From: Lachnospiraceae bacterium UBA5899
GTDB lineage: Bacteria > Bacillota > Clostridia > Lachnospirales > Lachnospiraceae
DNA length: 64,000 nucleotides
NCBI GenBank assembly: GCA_002432425.1
Contig: DJEL01000046.1
Coordinates: 17,946-81,945, forward strand
Reading direction: 5' to 3'
Below, piece after piece: positions 47,373 through 56,066 of this stretch. The notes below the pieces were generated by a model. The model was not told where the DNA came from, did no database searches, and was given only the letters and a program-made list of their open reading frames with translations. Position 1 is the first letter of the stretch. Each line of letters opens with the position of its first letter. Made by a program: the position numbers and the translations under genes.

Positions 47373-48227
47373 ATGAATGTAAAGATTGTGGCAGACTCCA
47401 CCTGTGATTTGTCTGCGGATTTGATTGAAAAGTATGACATTACCATTATTCCCCTTTGTATCGTAATGGGAGAAAACAGCTACTTTGACGGCATTGAAAC
47501 CACACCTGAAGAGATTTACAAATGGGCGGATGCCAACAAAACCACTCCCAAGACGGCTGCCGTCACCATCGACAATGCCACTTCCCTTTTGAAACCTTTC
47601 ATGGATGAGGGCAGGGAAATTGTCTTTTTCGGCATTTCCACTCAGATGAGCACTACCTGCAATGTAGTTCGCCTGATTGGGGAAGATGCCGGTTATGACA
47701 AGCTGCATGTCATCGACTCCCAAAGCCTTTCCACCGGCATCGGCCTGCAGGTTCTTTATGCCGCCAGACTTTCCATGGCGGGAGAAAGCGCTGCCTCCAT
47801 TGTGGAAAAAGTAGAAAAAAGAAGGTCTGCCGTCAGCGCCAGCTTTGTCATTGATACCCTGACCTACCTGTCCCGCGGCGGCCGCTGCAATTCCGTTACC
47901 GCCCTGCTTGCCAATACCTTAAAGCTGAAACCGGAAATTGTGGTAAAGGACGGCGCCATGATTGTGGCAAAAAAATACCGTGGTCAGCTTGGCTCCGTAC
48001 TTTTGAAATATGTCAAAGACCAGGAAGAAGCGCTGCTTGCCGCCGATAAAAACTGTGTATTCATCACCCATTCCGGCTGCAGCGATGACATTGTAGCGCC
48101 TGTAAAGGAATACTTAGAGAGCCTGTCCCATTTTGAAAATATCTATGTTACCAGAGCCGGCGGTGTGGTCAGCAGCCACTGCGGTCCCGGCACCTTAGGC
48201 GTTCTGTATTATACGGACGGCGAATAA
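47373..48227 (+). CDS. DegV-family fatty-acid-binding protein
   Basis: A 284-residue cytoplasmic protein. The opening VADSTCDLSADL and the FFGISTQMSTT loop carry the Ser/Thr residues that bind the carboxylate of a fatty acid. SRGGRC near 168 is conserved in the family. FakB proteins of this family present fatty acids to the kinase FakA; no fakA gene is adjacent. It lies downstream of the oleate hydratase gene, separated by a promoter and a stranded nuclease tail. A fatty-acid uptake role is therefore plausible but not shown. Confidence 0.9.
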   Translation: MNVKIVADSTCDLSADLIEKYDITIIPLCIVMGENSYFDGIETTPEEIYKWADANKTTPKTAAVTIDNATSLLKPFMDEGREIVFFGISTQMSTTCNVVRLIGEDAGYDKLHVIDSQSLSTGIGLQVLYAARLSMAGESAASIVEKVEKRRSAVSASFVIDTLTYLSRGGRCNSVTALLANTLKLKPEIVVKDGAMIVAKKYRGQLGSVLLKYVKDQEEALLAADKNCVFITHSGCSDDIVAPVKEYLESLSHFENIYVTRAGGVVSSHCGPGTLGVLYYTDGE

Positions 48228-48261
48228 AGATTAGAATAAATATTAGTTCTTATAAATTGTC

Positions 48262-48315
48262 AAGGGCGTGTGGATTTTTTTGAGAGAACCCCTCAAATCT
48301 TTTCCACACGCCCTT
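48262..48315 (+). terminator. Terminator of degV
   Basis: AAGGGCGTGTGGA (48262-48274) pairs with TCCACACGCCCTT (48303-48315). The loop itself holds a small TTTGAG/CTCAAA hairpin. T-rich sequence follows in the plus direction. Confidence 0.85.
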
Positions 48316-48323
48316 TCTTATTT

Positions 48324-48370
48324 TCTTAATGCGTTTTGCTTCTCTTAATGCATTTTATTTCTCTTAATGC
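48324..48370. repeat. Three 19-bp direct repeats between convergent genes
   Basis: TCTTAATGC recurs at 48324, 48343 and 48362, each followed by a T-rich segment, giving a 19-base period. The array lies between the degV terminator and the stop of the isomerase-like gene, in a short convergent gap. Confidence 0.7.
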
Positions 48371-48382
48371 CGTTCTTAACCC

Positions 48383-49867
48383 TTATGCAAACGGATTTTC
48401 GGTCGGGTATCTTACGCCTGCGGGCTGGTTGTAGTCAAGGTCTTCGATGGGAACACCGATGTACTTGAATACTTCGTACAGAGCTTTACCGAAGTGACCG
48501 AATGCCACTGCTCCGTGGTGAGGGAAGTTCTTTTCAATCAGAACGTGACGGTAAAATCTGCCCATTTCCGGAATAGCAAATACGCCGATGCTGCCGAAGG
48601 ACTTGGTGGCAACCGGAAGTACCTCGCCCTGTGCAATATAAGCGCGGAGCTTGCAGTCTGCGGTGCTCTGCAGACGGTAGAAGGTAATGTCGCCGGGCAT
48701 GATGTCGCCTTCGAGAGTACCGTTGGTAACTTCTTCGGGCAGGCTTCTTGCCATAATCATCTGGTTCTTCATGTTGCAGAATGCCAGCTTCTTGGAGCAG
48801 GTATTGCCGCAGTGGAAGCCCATGAAGGTATCCTTGTGGGTGTAAGGGAACTTGCCTTCGATAGACTCTTTGTACATATCAGCGGGAACGCTGTTGTTGA
48901 TGTCAAGCAGGGTAACGGCATCCTCGCTGACGCAGGCACCGATAAACTCGCTTAAGCAGCCGTAAATATCCACTTCACAGGATACGGGAATGCCCATACC
49001 GGTCAGACGGCTGTTTACATAGCAGGGAACAAAACCGAACTGTGTCTGGAATGCAGGCCAGCATTTTCCGGCAATCGCTACATACTTTCTGTAACCTCTG
49101 TGCTGTTCTACCCAGTCAAGAAGGGTCAGTTCGTACTGTGCCAGCTTAGGCAGGATTTCCGGCTTTAAGTTGCCCTTGCCAAGTTCTTCTTCCATTTCCT
49201 TTACCTTTGCGGGAATACGCTCGTCACCTGCATGCTTGTTGAATGCTTCAAACAGGTCAAGTTCGGAGTTTTCTTCGATTTCCACACCTAAATTGTAAAG
49301 CTGCTTAATGGGTGCGTTGCAGGCTAAGAAGTTAAGCGGTCTGGGACCGAAGCTGATAATCTTTAAATCGGAAAGACCGATGATGGCTCTTGCAATGGGT
49401 AAGAAGTCATGCAGCATGTCTGCACATTCTTCTGCCGTGCCAACGGGATATTCGGGAATATAAGCCTTTACGTTGCGGAGCTTTAAGTTGTAGCTGGCAT
49501 TTAACATACCGCAGTAAGCATCGCCTCTGCCGCCGACTAAATCATTCTGGCTTTCTTCTGCTGCTGCGATGAACATAGCGGGGCCGTCAAAATGCTTTGC
49601 CAGTAAGGTCTCGCTGATTTCGGGACCAAAGTTTCCGAGATATACGCACAGAGCGTTGCAGCCTGCTTTTTTGATGTCTTCGAGTGCCTGTACCATATGG
49701 ATTTCGCTTTCTACGATACAAACCGGGCACTCATACACATTGTCGGTGCCGAACTTTGCGGTATAGGCCTCCATCAGGGCCTTTCTTCTGTTGACTGATA
49801 AGCTTTCGGGGAAACAGTCACGGCTGACTGCAACCACACCTACTTTTACTTCGGGAAAATTACTCAT
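48383..49867 (-). CDS. L-fucose/L-arabinose isomerase-family protein
   Basis: A 494-residue protein of the fucose/arabinose isomerase fold. The N-terminal alpha/beta domain opens KVGVVAVSRDCFPES. The region near 310-350 (SCEVDIYGCLSEF then TLLDINN) includes acidic residues that may be the metal ligands, and DTFMGFHCGN supplies a conserved His. It differs enough from FucI and AraA that the sugar cannot be named. The start ATG has AAGGAGG upstream; the longer frame has no such support. It is the last gene of a unit with a xylulokinase-like kinase and a DUF4867 protein, implying aldose to ketose conversion followed by phosphorylation. Confidence 0.82.
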   Translation of the reverse strand: MSNFPEVKVGVVAVSRDCFPESLSVNRRKALMEAYTAKFGTDNVYECPVCIVESEIHMVQALEDIKKAGCNALCVYLGNFGPEISETLLAKHFDGPAMFIAAAEESQNDLVGGRGDAYCGMLNASYNLKLRNVKAYIPEYPVGTAEECADMLHDFLPIARAIIGLSDLKIISFGPRPLNFLACNAPIKQLYNLGVEIEENSELDLFEAFNKHAGDERIPAKVKEMEEELGKGNLKPEILPKLAQYELTLLDWVEQHRGYRKYVAIAGKCWPAFQTQFGFVPCYVNSRLTGMGIPVSCEVDIYGCLSEFIGACVSEDAVTLLDINNSVPADMYKESIEGKFPYTHKDTFMGFHCGNTCSKKLAFCNMKNQMIMARSLPEEVTNGTLEGDIMPGDITFYRLQSTADCKLRAYIAQGEVLPVATKSFGSIGVFAIPEMGRFYRHVLIEKNFPHHGAVAFGHFGKALYEVFKYIGVPIEDLDYNQPAGVRYPTENPFA

Positions 49868-49927
49868 TTTTATATCCTCCTTGTTTTCTTGTTCGTTTTC
49901 TTGTTTCATTCTCTCATTTTGTTATAC

Positions 49928-50563
49928 TTACAGGCTTAAATTTTCGCCCTTAAGACCTAAGAAAGAGCCTTCGGGAAGTCCGCCTTCCGCATGGCCGATT
50001 AACCACTTGTTGACTGCCGTAAGCAGGGCATCTTCATTGGGAGCCTTGCCGTTTTCTACCTTGCCATGGGCTGCTTTTAATTCGTAATTGGTGCCCTTCG
50101 GAAGAACAACCGCTACCTGGAAGCCGCCGTCCTCTACATGGCAGGGTGCATAGTGCAGGGTGGTTGCATAGATTTCCACTGCAGTACCTGCGTGTACTAA
50201 GAATGCCTCTACCTTGGATGTATCATAGGTAAAATCTGCTTCCACATCCTGTAGGGAACCGAGCATCAGTACCGCGTCCTCTGCAGCAATGTTGATTTCG
50301 GAATCTCTGTGATATTCCAGTGCGTTTAACTTTTTGTTGTGACCGTTGCAGTAACCGATCTGAATAGGCATTTCTCCGTAAATAACCTTGGACAGTTCTT
50401 CCTTTACAGGCAGCTTTTCCAGACTTTCCACAGAGGGTTCATAAACCACATCTGCGGGAATGGGAGTTTCTTTTAACGCTGCAACAAGCTCTGTCACATC
50501 CACATGGCTGATGACGCGGCCGTATTTTCTAAATGCCGCATCCGTAACTTTTTTAATTTCCAT
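49928..50563 (-). CDS. DUF4867 cupin-like protein
   Basis: A 211-residue cytoplasmic protein assigned to DUF4867. The middle portion holds ALEYHRDSEINIAAEDAVLML, with His and Glu positioned like metal ligands of a cupin, and LHYAPCHVEDGGFQVAVVLP farther on resembles the second cupin motif. The family has no established function. It sits between the kinase and the isomerase-like gene (36-base gap before it), so it may be a sugar mutarotase, epimerase or lyxose-isomerase-like enzyme. That is inference from context. GGTGGAG precedes the ATG. Confidence 0.75.
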   Translation of the reverse strand: MEIKKVTDAAFRKYGRVISHVDVTELVAALKETPIPADVVYEPSVESLEKLPVKEELSKVIYGEMPIQIGYCNGHNKKLNALEYHRDSEINIAAEDAVLMLGSLQDVEADFTYDTSKVEAFLVHAGTAVEIYATTLHYAPCHVEDGGFQVAVVLPKGTNYELKAAHGKVENGKAPNEDALLTAVNKWLIGHAEGGLPEGSFLGLKGENLSL

Positions 50564-50599
50564 CTCTCCACCAAATCCTTTCTTTTTGCAGTGCTGTTT

Positions 50600-52069
50600 T
50601 TATTTTATCACATCAAATACCGGTTTCAGCGCCGGATAAATCTGTCTGAACTGTGCGTATTTTTCGTCGTATTTTGCGGCAATGGCGGGATCCGGTTCAA
50701 TGGTATCCACTACCTTCACCATCTTTTCGGCAATCTCTTCCACACTGCCGTAAACACCGCAGCCTACCGCTGCCAGCATAGCCGCTCCCAGTGCAGGGCC
50801 CTCTTCACTCTCGATTTTGTCAACCTTTAAGTTCAAAATATTGGCAATCATCTTACACCACAACGGACTCTTGGCACCGCCGCCGCAGATTTTGGTGCGG
50901 GTAATGGGAATGCCCAGGCTCTTTGCCACCTCCAGGGAGTCCCTCAATGCAAAGGCTACGCCCTCAAGCACTGCCTGTGTCATATCTTCTCTTGTGGTAT
51001 CCATGGTAATGCCGGTAAACGTGCCTCTGGCATTGGGATTGTTATGCGGAGACCGCTCTCCCATGAGATACGGCAGGAAGAATACATGGTTTTCTCCCAG
51101 TTTGTCAATACCTTCCTGTTCCTTTGCATATTCCTTGGTTTTCAGGATTTCATCCATCCACCATTTGTTGCAGGATGCTGCGGAAAGCATGCAGCCCATC
51201 AGATGATAGGTGCCGTCCGCATGGTCAAAGGAATGCAGGGCATTATTTTTGTCCACGCCGAACTTCCGGGAGGAAATAAAAATTGTGCCGCTGGTTCCTA
51301 AGGAAATATTGCATCGGCCGTCTCCTACGGTGCCGGTACCCACGGCTGCCGCCGCATTGTCGCCCGCTCCGGCAATCACCTTTACCGCAGCCGGAATGCC
51401 CAGCTCCTCCGCTACCTCTTTTTTCAGGGTGCCGACCGCTTCATAGCTTTCGTAAACCTTTGCCAGCCACTCGGGCTTCACACTGCAGATTTCGCACATC
51501 TCTTTGGACCAGGTCCGGTTCTTTACATCAAAGAGAAGCATGCCGGATGCATCGGAAACATCGGTGCAGTGTACGCCGGACAGCTTGTATGCCAGATAAT
51601 CCTTCGGCAGCATGATTTTCTTAATTCTTGCAAAATTTTCCGGTTCTTTATTTTTTACCCACAAAATCTTGGGTGCCGTAAATCCGGTAAAGGAAATGTT
51701 TGCCGTATATTCGGAAAGCTTTTCCTTACCGATTACATTGTTCAGATAATCGCATTCTTCGTAGGTTCTGCCGTCGTTCCACAAAAGAGCGGGACGGATG
51801 ACTTCATCGTTTTCGTCCAAAAGCACCAGACCGTGCATCTGTCCGCCGAAGCTGATGCCGGCAACCTCTTCCTTATTTTCATCCTTAAGCAGTTCCTTCA
51901 GTCCGTCCATCGACTGTATGTACCAGTCCTCCGGCTTCTGCTCCGACCAGCCGGGATGTGGGAAATACAGAGGATATTCCCGGGAAACCGTCTTCTTGAT
52001 TTTACCATTTTCGTCCATCAGTAAAAGCTTTACTGCGGAGGTTCCTAAATCCACACCAATAAACAGCAT
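50600..52069 (-). CDS. xylB: FGGY-family sugar kinase (xylulokinase-like)
   Basis: A 489-residue FGGY kinase. The ATP/phosphate motif IGVDLGTSAVK opens the protein, the FGGQMHGLVLLD block near 81 marks the xylulokinase branch, and GGGAKSPLW near 403 is the second ATPase motif. It phosphorylates a ketopentose or ketohexose, most simply D-xylulose. The start is the ATG with AAAGGA eight bases upstream; eight further codons in frame lack support. It is the first gene of the operon, behind its own promoter, and divergent from aroA. The symbol follows similarity; the partner isomerase is not XylA-like, so the substrate may differ. Confidence 0.85.
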   Translation of the reverse strand: MLFIGVDLGTSAVKLLLMDENGKIKKTVSREYPLYFPHPGWSEQKPEDWYIQSMDGLKELLKDENKEEVAGISFGGQMHGLVLLDENDEVIRPALLWNDGRTYEECDYLNNVIGKEKLSEYTANISFTGFTAPKILWVKNKEPENFARIKKIMLPKDYLAYKLSGVHCTDVSDASGMLLFDVKNRTWSKEMCEICSVKPEWLAKVYESYEAVGTLKKEVAEELGIPAAVKVIAGAGDNAAAAVGTGTVGDGRCNISLGTSGTIFISSRKFGVDKNNALHSFDHADGTYHLMGCMLSAASCNKWWMDEILKTKEYAKEQEGIDKLGENHVFFLPYLMGERSPHNNPNARGTFTGITMDTTREDMTQAVLEGVAFALRDSLEVAKSLGIPITRTKICGGGAKSPLWCKMIANILNLKVDKIESEEGPALGAAMLAAVGCGVYGSVEEIAEKMVKVVDTIEPDPAIAAKYDEKYAQFRQIYPALKPVFDVIK

Positions 52070-52134
52070 ATTCGTATCCTTTCCGGTTTTCATTTGTCTG
52101 CCGTATCTGTTTGCAGACTTTCACATCTAAAAAA

Positions 52135-52164
52135 ATTATACCGTATCCGCAGGAGAAAAAACAA
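52135..52164 (-). promoter_or_regulatory. Promoter of the kinase-DUF4867-isomerase operon
   Basis: On the minus strand TTGTTT (52164-52159) and TATAAT (52140-52135) are 18 bases apart, some 65 bases before the kinase start codon. Confidence 0.6.
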
Positions 52165-52199
52165 CCGACTTTTTCTATAAGAAATACCTATAAAATTAG

Positions 52200-52227
52200 T
52201 TACAATTTTGAGAAATCATGATACACT
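52200..52227 (+). promoter_or_regulatory. Promoter of aroA
   Basis: TTACAA (52200-52205) and TACACT (52222-52227) have a 16-base spacer, about 38 bases before the preferred start codon. It is back to back with the sugar operon promoter. Confidence 0.55.
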
Positions 52228-52265
52228 GAACAAAGATTCAGTCTTTGGAAGGAATGAAGATTTTT

Positions 52266-53573
52266 ATGATAAGTGTTTCCGAATATCCCGTGCCTGTCCT
52301 GACAGGTGATTTTTCCCATAAAACCATACATGTAAAGGTTCCCGGCTCCAAGAGCATCACCAACCGCGCCCTGCTTCTTGCCATGCTTGCCGACGGAGAA
52401 AGCCATCTCACCGGCGCCCAGTTTTCCGAGGATTCTTCTCATTTTTTACAATGTCTTTCGGATTTGTCCTTTGATGTGGCATCCCAGCCCAAGACCGGTG
52501 AAGTTTCCGTGCACGGACTTTCCGGCAGGCTGCCCGTAAAGAAAGCCTCCCTGTACGTGGGAAGTGCCGGCACCGCCGCCCGCTTTCTGTCCGCCGTACT
52601 CGGTGTGTCGGAGGGCGAGTTCTTTCTGGATGCTTCCGAACAGATGAAAAAAAGACCCATGGCACCGCTGCTTTCCGCCTTACAGTCCGTCGGCTGTGAC
52701 ATTTCCTTTGCGGAAAAAGAGGGTTATTTTCCCTTTACCCTGCATGCCCGCGGATTTCAGAATACGGATCTTACCATTGATATTGACAAAAGCAGCCAGT
52801 TTTTAAGTGCTCTTTTAATCGCCGCTCCCCTGGCAAAAGAGGATGTAAAAATCAAAGTGGAGGGTACACACGGTATGGCTTATATCGAAATGACCTGCCG
52901 CATGATGGAACAGTTCGGCGTTCGGACAGAGCATCCTTCCCCGGACACTTTCCTTATTAAAGCCGGTCAGACTTACCGGGCACAGGATTATGCCATTGAA
53001 CCGGACGTTTCCGCCGCCTGCTATTTTTATGCATTGGCTGCCCTGTCCGGCTGCAGTATCATTGTGGACGGCGTACCCGAGCATTCCCTGCAGGGCGATA
53101 CCGAATTTTTAAGCATCCTAAAAAAAATGGGCTGCCTTGTTACCCGGACAAATGAGGGCATCTGCGTAACCGGACCTTCCGGCAGGCTGCACGGACTCAC
53201 CGTGGACATGTCCGCCTGCTCCGACCAGGCAATTACCCTTGCCGCCATCGCACCGTTTGCCGACAGTCCCGTTACCATTACCGGCATCGGTCACATCCGC
53301 GGACAGGAAAGCGACCGTTTAAGCGCCATTGCCGAAAATCTTACCGCCATGGGTATCCGTTGTGAGGAGAGAGCCGACTCCATAACCATTTATCCCGGAA
53401 TGCCGAAACCAGCCCATATAAAAACCCATGACGATCATCGACTCGCCATGGGCTTTGCCATTACCGGTTTATTCGCGGAAGGCATTGTCATTGAAAATCC
53501 TTCCTGCTGCAAGAAAACCTTTGCAGAATTCTTTGAATGCCTGGAAGAGACTGTGAAAAATCTGCAGAAGTAA
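52266..53573 (+). CDS. aroA: 3-phosphoshikimate 1-carboxyvinyltransferase (EPSP synthase)
   Basis: A 435-residue enzyme of the shikimate pathway. It joins shikimate-3-phosphate with phosphoenolpyruvate in the cytoplasm. PGSKSITNRALLLA near 26 binds the substrate, the GSAGTAARFLSA loop near 100 is the inhibitor-binding region, and HDDHRLAM near 380 holds the late catalytic residues. The exact start is uncertain: this ATG follows GGAAGGA at 12 bases, and an ATG four codons earlier is almost on top of that site. No other aromatic pathway gene is adjacent, which is unusual but not rare. Confidence 0.92.
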   Translation: MISVSEYPVPVLTGDFSHKTIHVKVPGSKSITNRALLLAMLADGESHLTGAQFSEDSSHFLQCLSDLSFDVASQPKTGEVSVHGLSGRLPVKKASLYVGSAGTAARFLSAVLGVSEGEFFLDASEQMKKRPMAPLLSALQSVGCDISFAEKEGYFPFTLHARGFQNTDLTIDIDKSSQFLSALLIAAPLAKEDVKIKVEGTHGMAYIEMTCRMMEQFGVRTEHPSPDTFLIKAGQTYRAQDYAIEPDVSAACYFYALAALSGCSIIVDGVPEHSLQGDTEFLSILKKMGCLVTRTNEGICVTGPSGRLHGLTVDMSACSDQAITLAAIAPFADSPVTITGIGHIRGQESDRLSAIAENLTAMGIRCEERADSITIYPGMPKPAHIKTHDDHRLAMGFAITGLFAEGIVIENPSCCKKTFAEFFECLEETVKNLQK

Positions 53574-53588
53574 CATATAACGCGTGTT

Positions 53589-54524
53589 TTACGCCGTAAT
53601 CACAGTTCCGTTCTTTCCCTTCAGGGCATCCTTTACATGCTCCATGGAGGTGATAAGAACGCTGCCGCCGGGTACTTTTTCCAGGTAGGAAACGGCTGCT
53701 TCAATCTTCGGCAGCATGGTGCCTGCTTCAAATTCGCCGGCTTCCATCATGGCCTTGGCTTCCGCTACGGTCATCTTATCAATCGGTTCCTGATTGTCTT
53801 TGCCGAAATTCTTATAAACCTTATCCACACCGGTCAGAATAACCAGCGTATCCGCCTGCAGGTCGGCTGCCAGCTTGCCTGCGATGCTGTCTTTTTCAAT
53901 AACCGCAGATGCACCCTTTAAGATGTGCTTCTGGGGAATAACGGGAATACCGCCGCCGCCGCATGCAATGACAATCTGGTCTGCATCGGAAAGTGCCTTG
54001 ATGGCATCAATTTCCACAATATCAATGGGAGAAGGCGCTGCTACCACACGTCTGTAGCCCTTGCCCTCTTCTTCTGCTACATAGTTGCCTTTCTTGATTT
54101 CGATTTCCGCATCGTCCCTGGACATATAACGGCCGATTTTCTTGGTCGGTTCATAAAAAGCTTCGTCGTAGGGGTCCACGGTTACCTGTGTTAAAATGGT
54201 GCTGACGGTTTTCACAATACCGCGGTCCAAAAGCTCGGCGCGAAGGGAATTCTGGATATCGTAGCCTACATAGCCCTGGCTCATAGCGGAACATACACAC
54301 ATGGGTGCGGGGGTATAATCAATGTAAACACGGCGCAGCTCGGTCATTGCTTTGTGAATCATGCTGACCTGCGGACCGTTGCTGTGGGTAATGGTAAGCT
54401 GATAGCCGTCCTCCACCAAATCTGCCAGTGCCTTTGCGGTCTTTTTAACGGCATCCAACTGCTCTAAGGTAGTGGAACCGAGTGCTTCGTGTCCCAGGGA
54501 AACAACTGCTTTCTTTTTGCTCAT
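53589..54524 (-). CDS. arcC: Carbamate kinase
   Basis: A 311-residue amino-acid-kinase fold enzyme that makes ATP from carbamoyl phosphate. The THSNGPQVS motif (near 47) is the substrate loop, and ACGGGGIPV near 206 forms the nucleotide-binding part. AAGGAGA precedes the ATG. Neither arginine deiminase nor ornithine carbamoyltransferase genes lie beside it. Carbamoyl phosphate may instead come from purine, oxamate or agmatine breakdown encoded elsewhere. It follows a small unknown gene by 30 bases on the same strand and is convergent with aroA. Confidence 0.93.
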   Translation of the reverse strand: MSKKKAVVSLGHEALGSTTLEQLDAVKKTAKALADLVEDGYQLTITHSNGPQVSMIHKAMTELRRVYIDYTPAPMCVCSAMSQGYVGYDIQNSLRAELLDRGIVKTVSTILTQVTVDPYDEAFYEPTKKIGRYMSRDDAEIEIKKGNYVAEEEGKGYRRVVAAPSPIDIVEIDAIKALSDADQIVIACGGGGIPVIPQKHILKGASAVIEKDSIAGKLAADLQADTLVILTGVDKVYKNFGKDNQEPIDKMTVAEAKAMMEAGEFEAGTMLPKIEAAVSYLEKVPGGSVLITSMEHVKDALKGKNGTVITA

Positions 54525-54554
54525 GAGAAAAATCTCCTTTTCTATCGTTTTATT

Positions 54555-54896
54555 TTATTCTGCGGCACGCTGCTTTTCCAGCTCCGCCCTTTTCTTTCTC
54601 TCTTCGGTAATGTCATAGTATTTGTCCGTAATAATGCCGCGGGATACCAGACTGTCGTAGGTCGCCTTCTGCGCCTCCGTCATTTTCATTCCCACGGAAG
54701 AATTCAAATCCGTGATGACGCAGCCGGTATAGGCAATCAGCCAGAAAAGCGGGGAATCGTCCTTGGGAATCATCTCCCAGAGCTTCGCTTCCGGTATGCC
54801 GGTAACGTTCATCAATGTATGCAGATGTCCTTCCTTCATGGGAAGATAGCCCCCGTCGGGAAGAATTACGCCTTCCTTAAAATCCGCACTTTCCAT
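54555..54896 (-). CDS. Hypothetical 113-residue protein upstream of arcC
   Basis: A small soluble protein with a clear ribosome site (AGAGGTGA) before its ATG. It is mostly helical in pattern, with a charged C-terminal tail (EERKKRAELEKQRAAE). A central stretch LFWLIAYTGCVITDLN is hydrophobic but too short and mixed to be a confident membrane helix. No family was recognised. It precedes carbamate kinase by 30 bases and is probably co-transcribed; a regulatory or accessory role is only a guess. Confidence 0.6.
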   Translation of the reverse strand: MESADFKEGVILPDGGYLPMKEGHLHTLMNVTGIPEAKLWEMIPKDDSPLFWLIAYTGCVITDLNSSVGMKMTEAQKATYDSLVSRGIITDKYYDITEERKKRAELEKQRAAE

Positions 54897-55006
54897 GCGT
54901 CACCTCTTTCTGCTAAAGTGTGTATGGACACGACCTGTCCTGCTCTTTCCAAAACACGGAAAAAATATGTATTCATCATAGCATATTTTTACGTTTTCGG
55001 CAATAA

Positions 55007-55033
55007 AAACAGGGCATCCGTTTCCGGACGCCC
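55007..55033 (-). terminator. Terminator of the NPSTG surface-protein gene
   Basis: On the minus strand GGGCGTCCG and CGGATGCCC pair around GAAA, and TGTTTTTATT follows. It lies about 40 bases past the surface-protein stop and ends the leftward surface module. Confidence 0.88.
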
Positions 55034-55074
55034 CGTATTATCTTAACTGCATGCAAAAATAGGTAAATCTTATT

Positions 55075-55989
55075 TTATCTTGTTTCTTTCTTTTCCTTTT
55101 TAGCCAGAAATACCAGAACACAGGCACTTCCTGCTGCAAGCAGCACGTAAGGAAGTACATGAGTGGTATCGCCGGTGGAAGGGTTGCCGTTTGTAAGCAT
55201 GGAAGCATCGGAGGTAACGGTAATGGTGGTGCTGACGCTGCCTTCTACGAAATCCATGACAACCGTGTGACTGCCGTCGGACAGGGTATCCAGATAGGAT
55301 GCCGGGATACCGATGGTAGCATAATAGGTTTCTGCATTGGCTTCTGCAGGAGCTGCCAGATTTACCAGAGCCTGAATAGCATTGCTCTGGGAAGGTAATT
55401 CTGAAGCAGCATATGCCGTGCCAAAACCGGAAATAGTATTTTTAACTTCCGCAGAAGGGTTCGGTGCTTCACTGGTTGCCGCAGGCGCTTCACTGGTTGC
55501 TGCAGGTGCCTCGCTGGTGGCTGCAGGTGCCTCGCTGGTGGCTGCAGGTGCCTCGCTGGTGGCTGCAGGTGCCTCGCTGGTGGCTGCAGGCGCTTCGCTG
55601 GTTACTGCAGGCGCTTCACTGGTGACCGGTGGTGCGCTGGGTACAGCGGTGGTTGCTGCAGGGGCTTCCGTTGTCGGTGTCTTGGTAGACGAAGGCGCCT
55701 GTGTTTCCGGTGCCGGAGTAACTACAGGTGCTGTTCCGCCGACTTCAATATCTATCTGTACGGGAGCTTTCTCTCCCATAAGATATACCCCATCCACGCG
55801 GATTGCCACGAAATGGTTCTTGGGCGCATCTACCTGAAACGTATACTCCTTGCCGGAGTTACGCAGGTAAATACCGTCCGCACCGGAGGTCAATGACACC
55901 GCTGCAGATGCCCATGTGCCGCAAAGCAGGGTAAGGACTGCTACGGATGCCACCGTCCATGAAAATAACTTGGTTTTCTTTTTCTTCAT
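55075..55989 (-). CDS. Sortase-anchored Ser/Thr/Pro-repeat surface protein
   Basis: A 304-residue exported protein. A signal peptide (about 1-30) is followed by a beta-type domain of about 55 residues and a Pro/Thr/Ser/Ala-rich stalk (about 85-180) with eight SEAP units. A second beta-like domain comes next. The sorting signal is NPSTGD (269-274), then a membrane helix and a KKEKKETR tail. NPxTG-type motifs suit class B sortases such as the one encoded 6 kb upstream on the same strand. The repeat stalk resembles substrates of protein O-mannosylation, and a PMT homologue is in the same cluster. The overall function, adhesion or spacer, is unknown. Confidence 0.85.
   Translation of the reverse strand: MKKKKTKLFSWTVASVAVLTLLCGTWASAAVSLTSGADGIYLRNSGKEYTFQVDAPKNHFVAIRVDGVYLMGEKAPVQIDIEVGGTAPVVTPAPETQAPSSTKTPTTEAPAATTAVPSAPPVTSEAPAVTSEAPAATSEAPAATSEAPAATSEAPAATSEAPAATSEAPAATSEAPNPSAEVKNTISGFGTAYAASELPSQSNAIQALVNLAAPAEANAETYYATIGIPASYLDTLSDGSHTVVMDFVEGSVSTTITVTSDASMLTNGNPSTGDTTHVLPYVLLAAGSACVLVFLAKKEKKETR
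55456..55623 (-). repeat. Tandem 21-bp units coding TSEAPAA repeats
   Basis: Eight seven-residue units TSEAPxx (six of them TSEAPAA, flanked by TSEAPAV and TSEAPNP) form the stalk of the surface protein. Several inner units are identical at the DNA level, so recent expansion or contraction is likely. Units are in frame. Confidence 0.93.
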
Positions 55990-56066
55990 TGTTTTCCCTT
56001 TCTGAAAGTATATTTCTATACTTCCTCACACAATAAATATATTTGCATGCATGTAAGACCTTAGTT

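Noticed and set aside
55456..55623. CRISPR or satellite array
   Set aside because: The units are contiguous with no spacers and encode an in-frame protein stalk.
55382..55837. Rightward frame with AGASLVA repeats
   Set aside because: It is the complementary reading of the TSEAPAA coding repeats and has no start signal.
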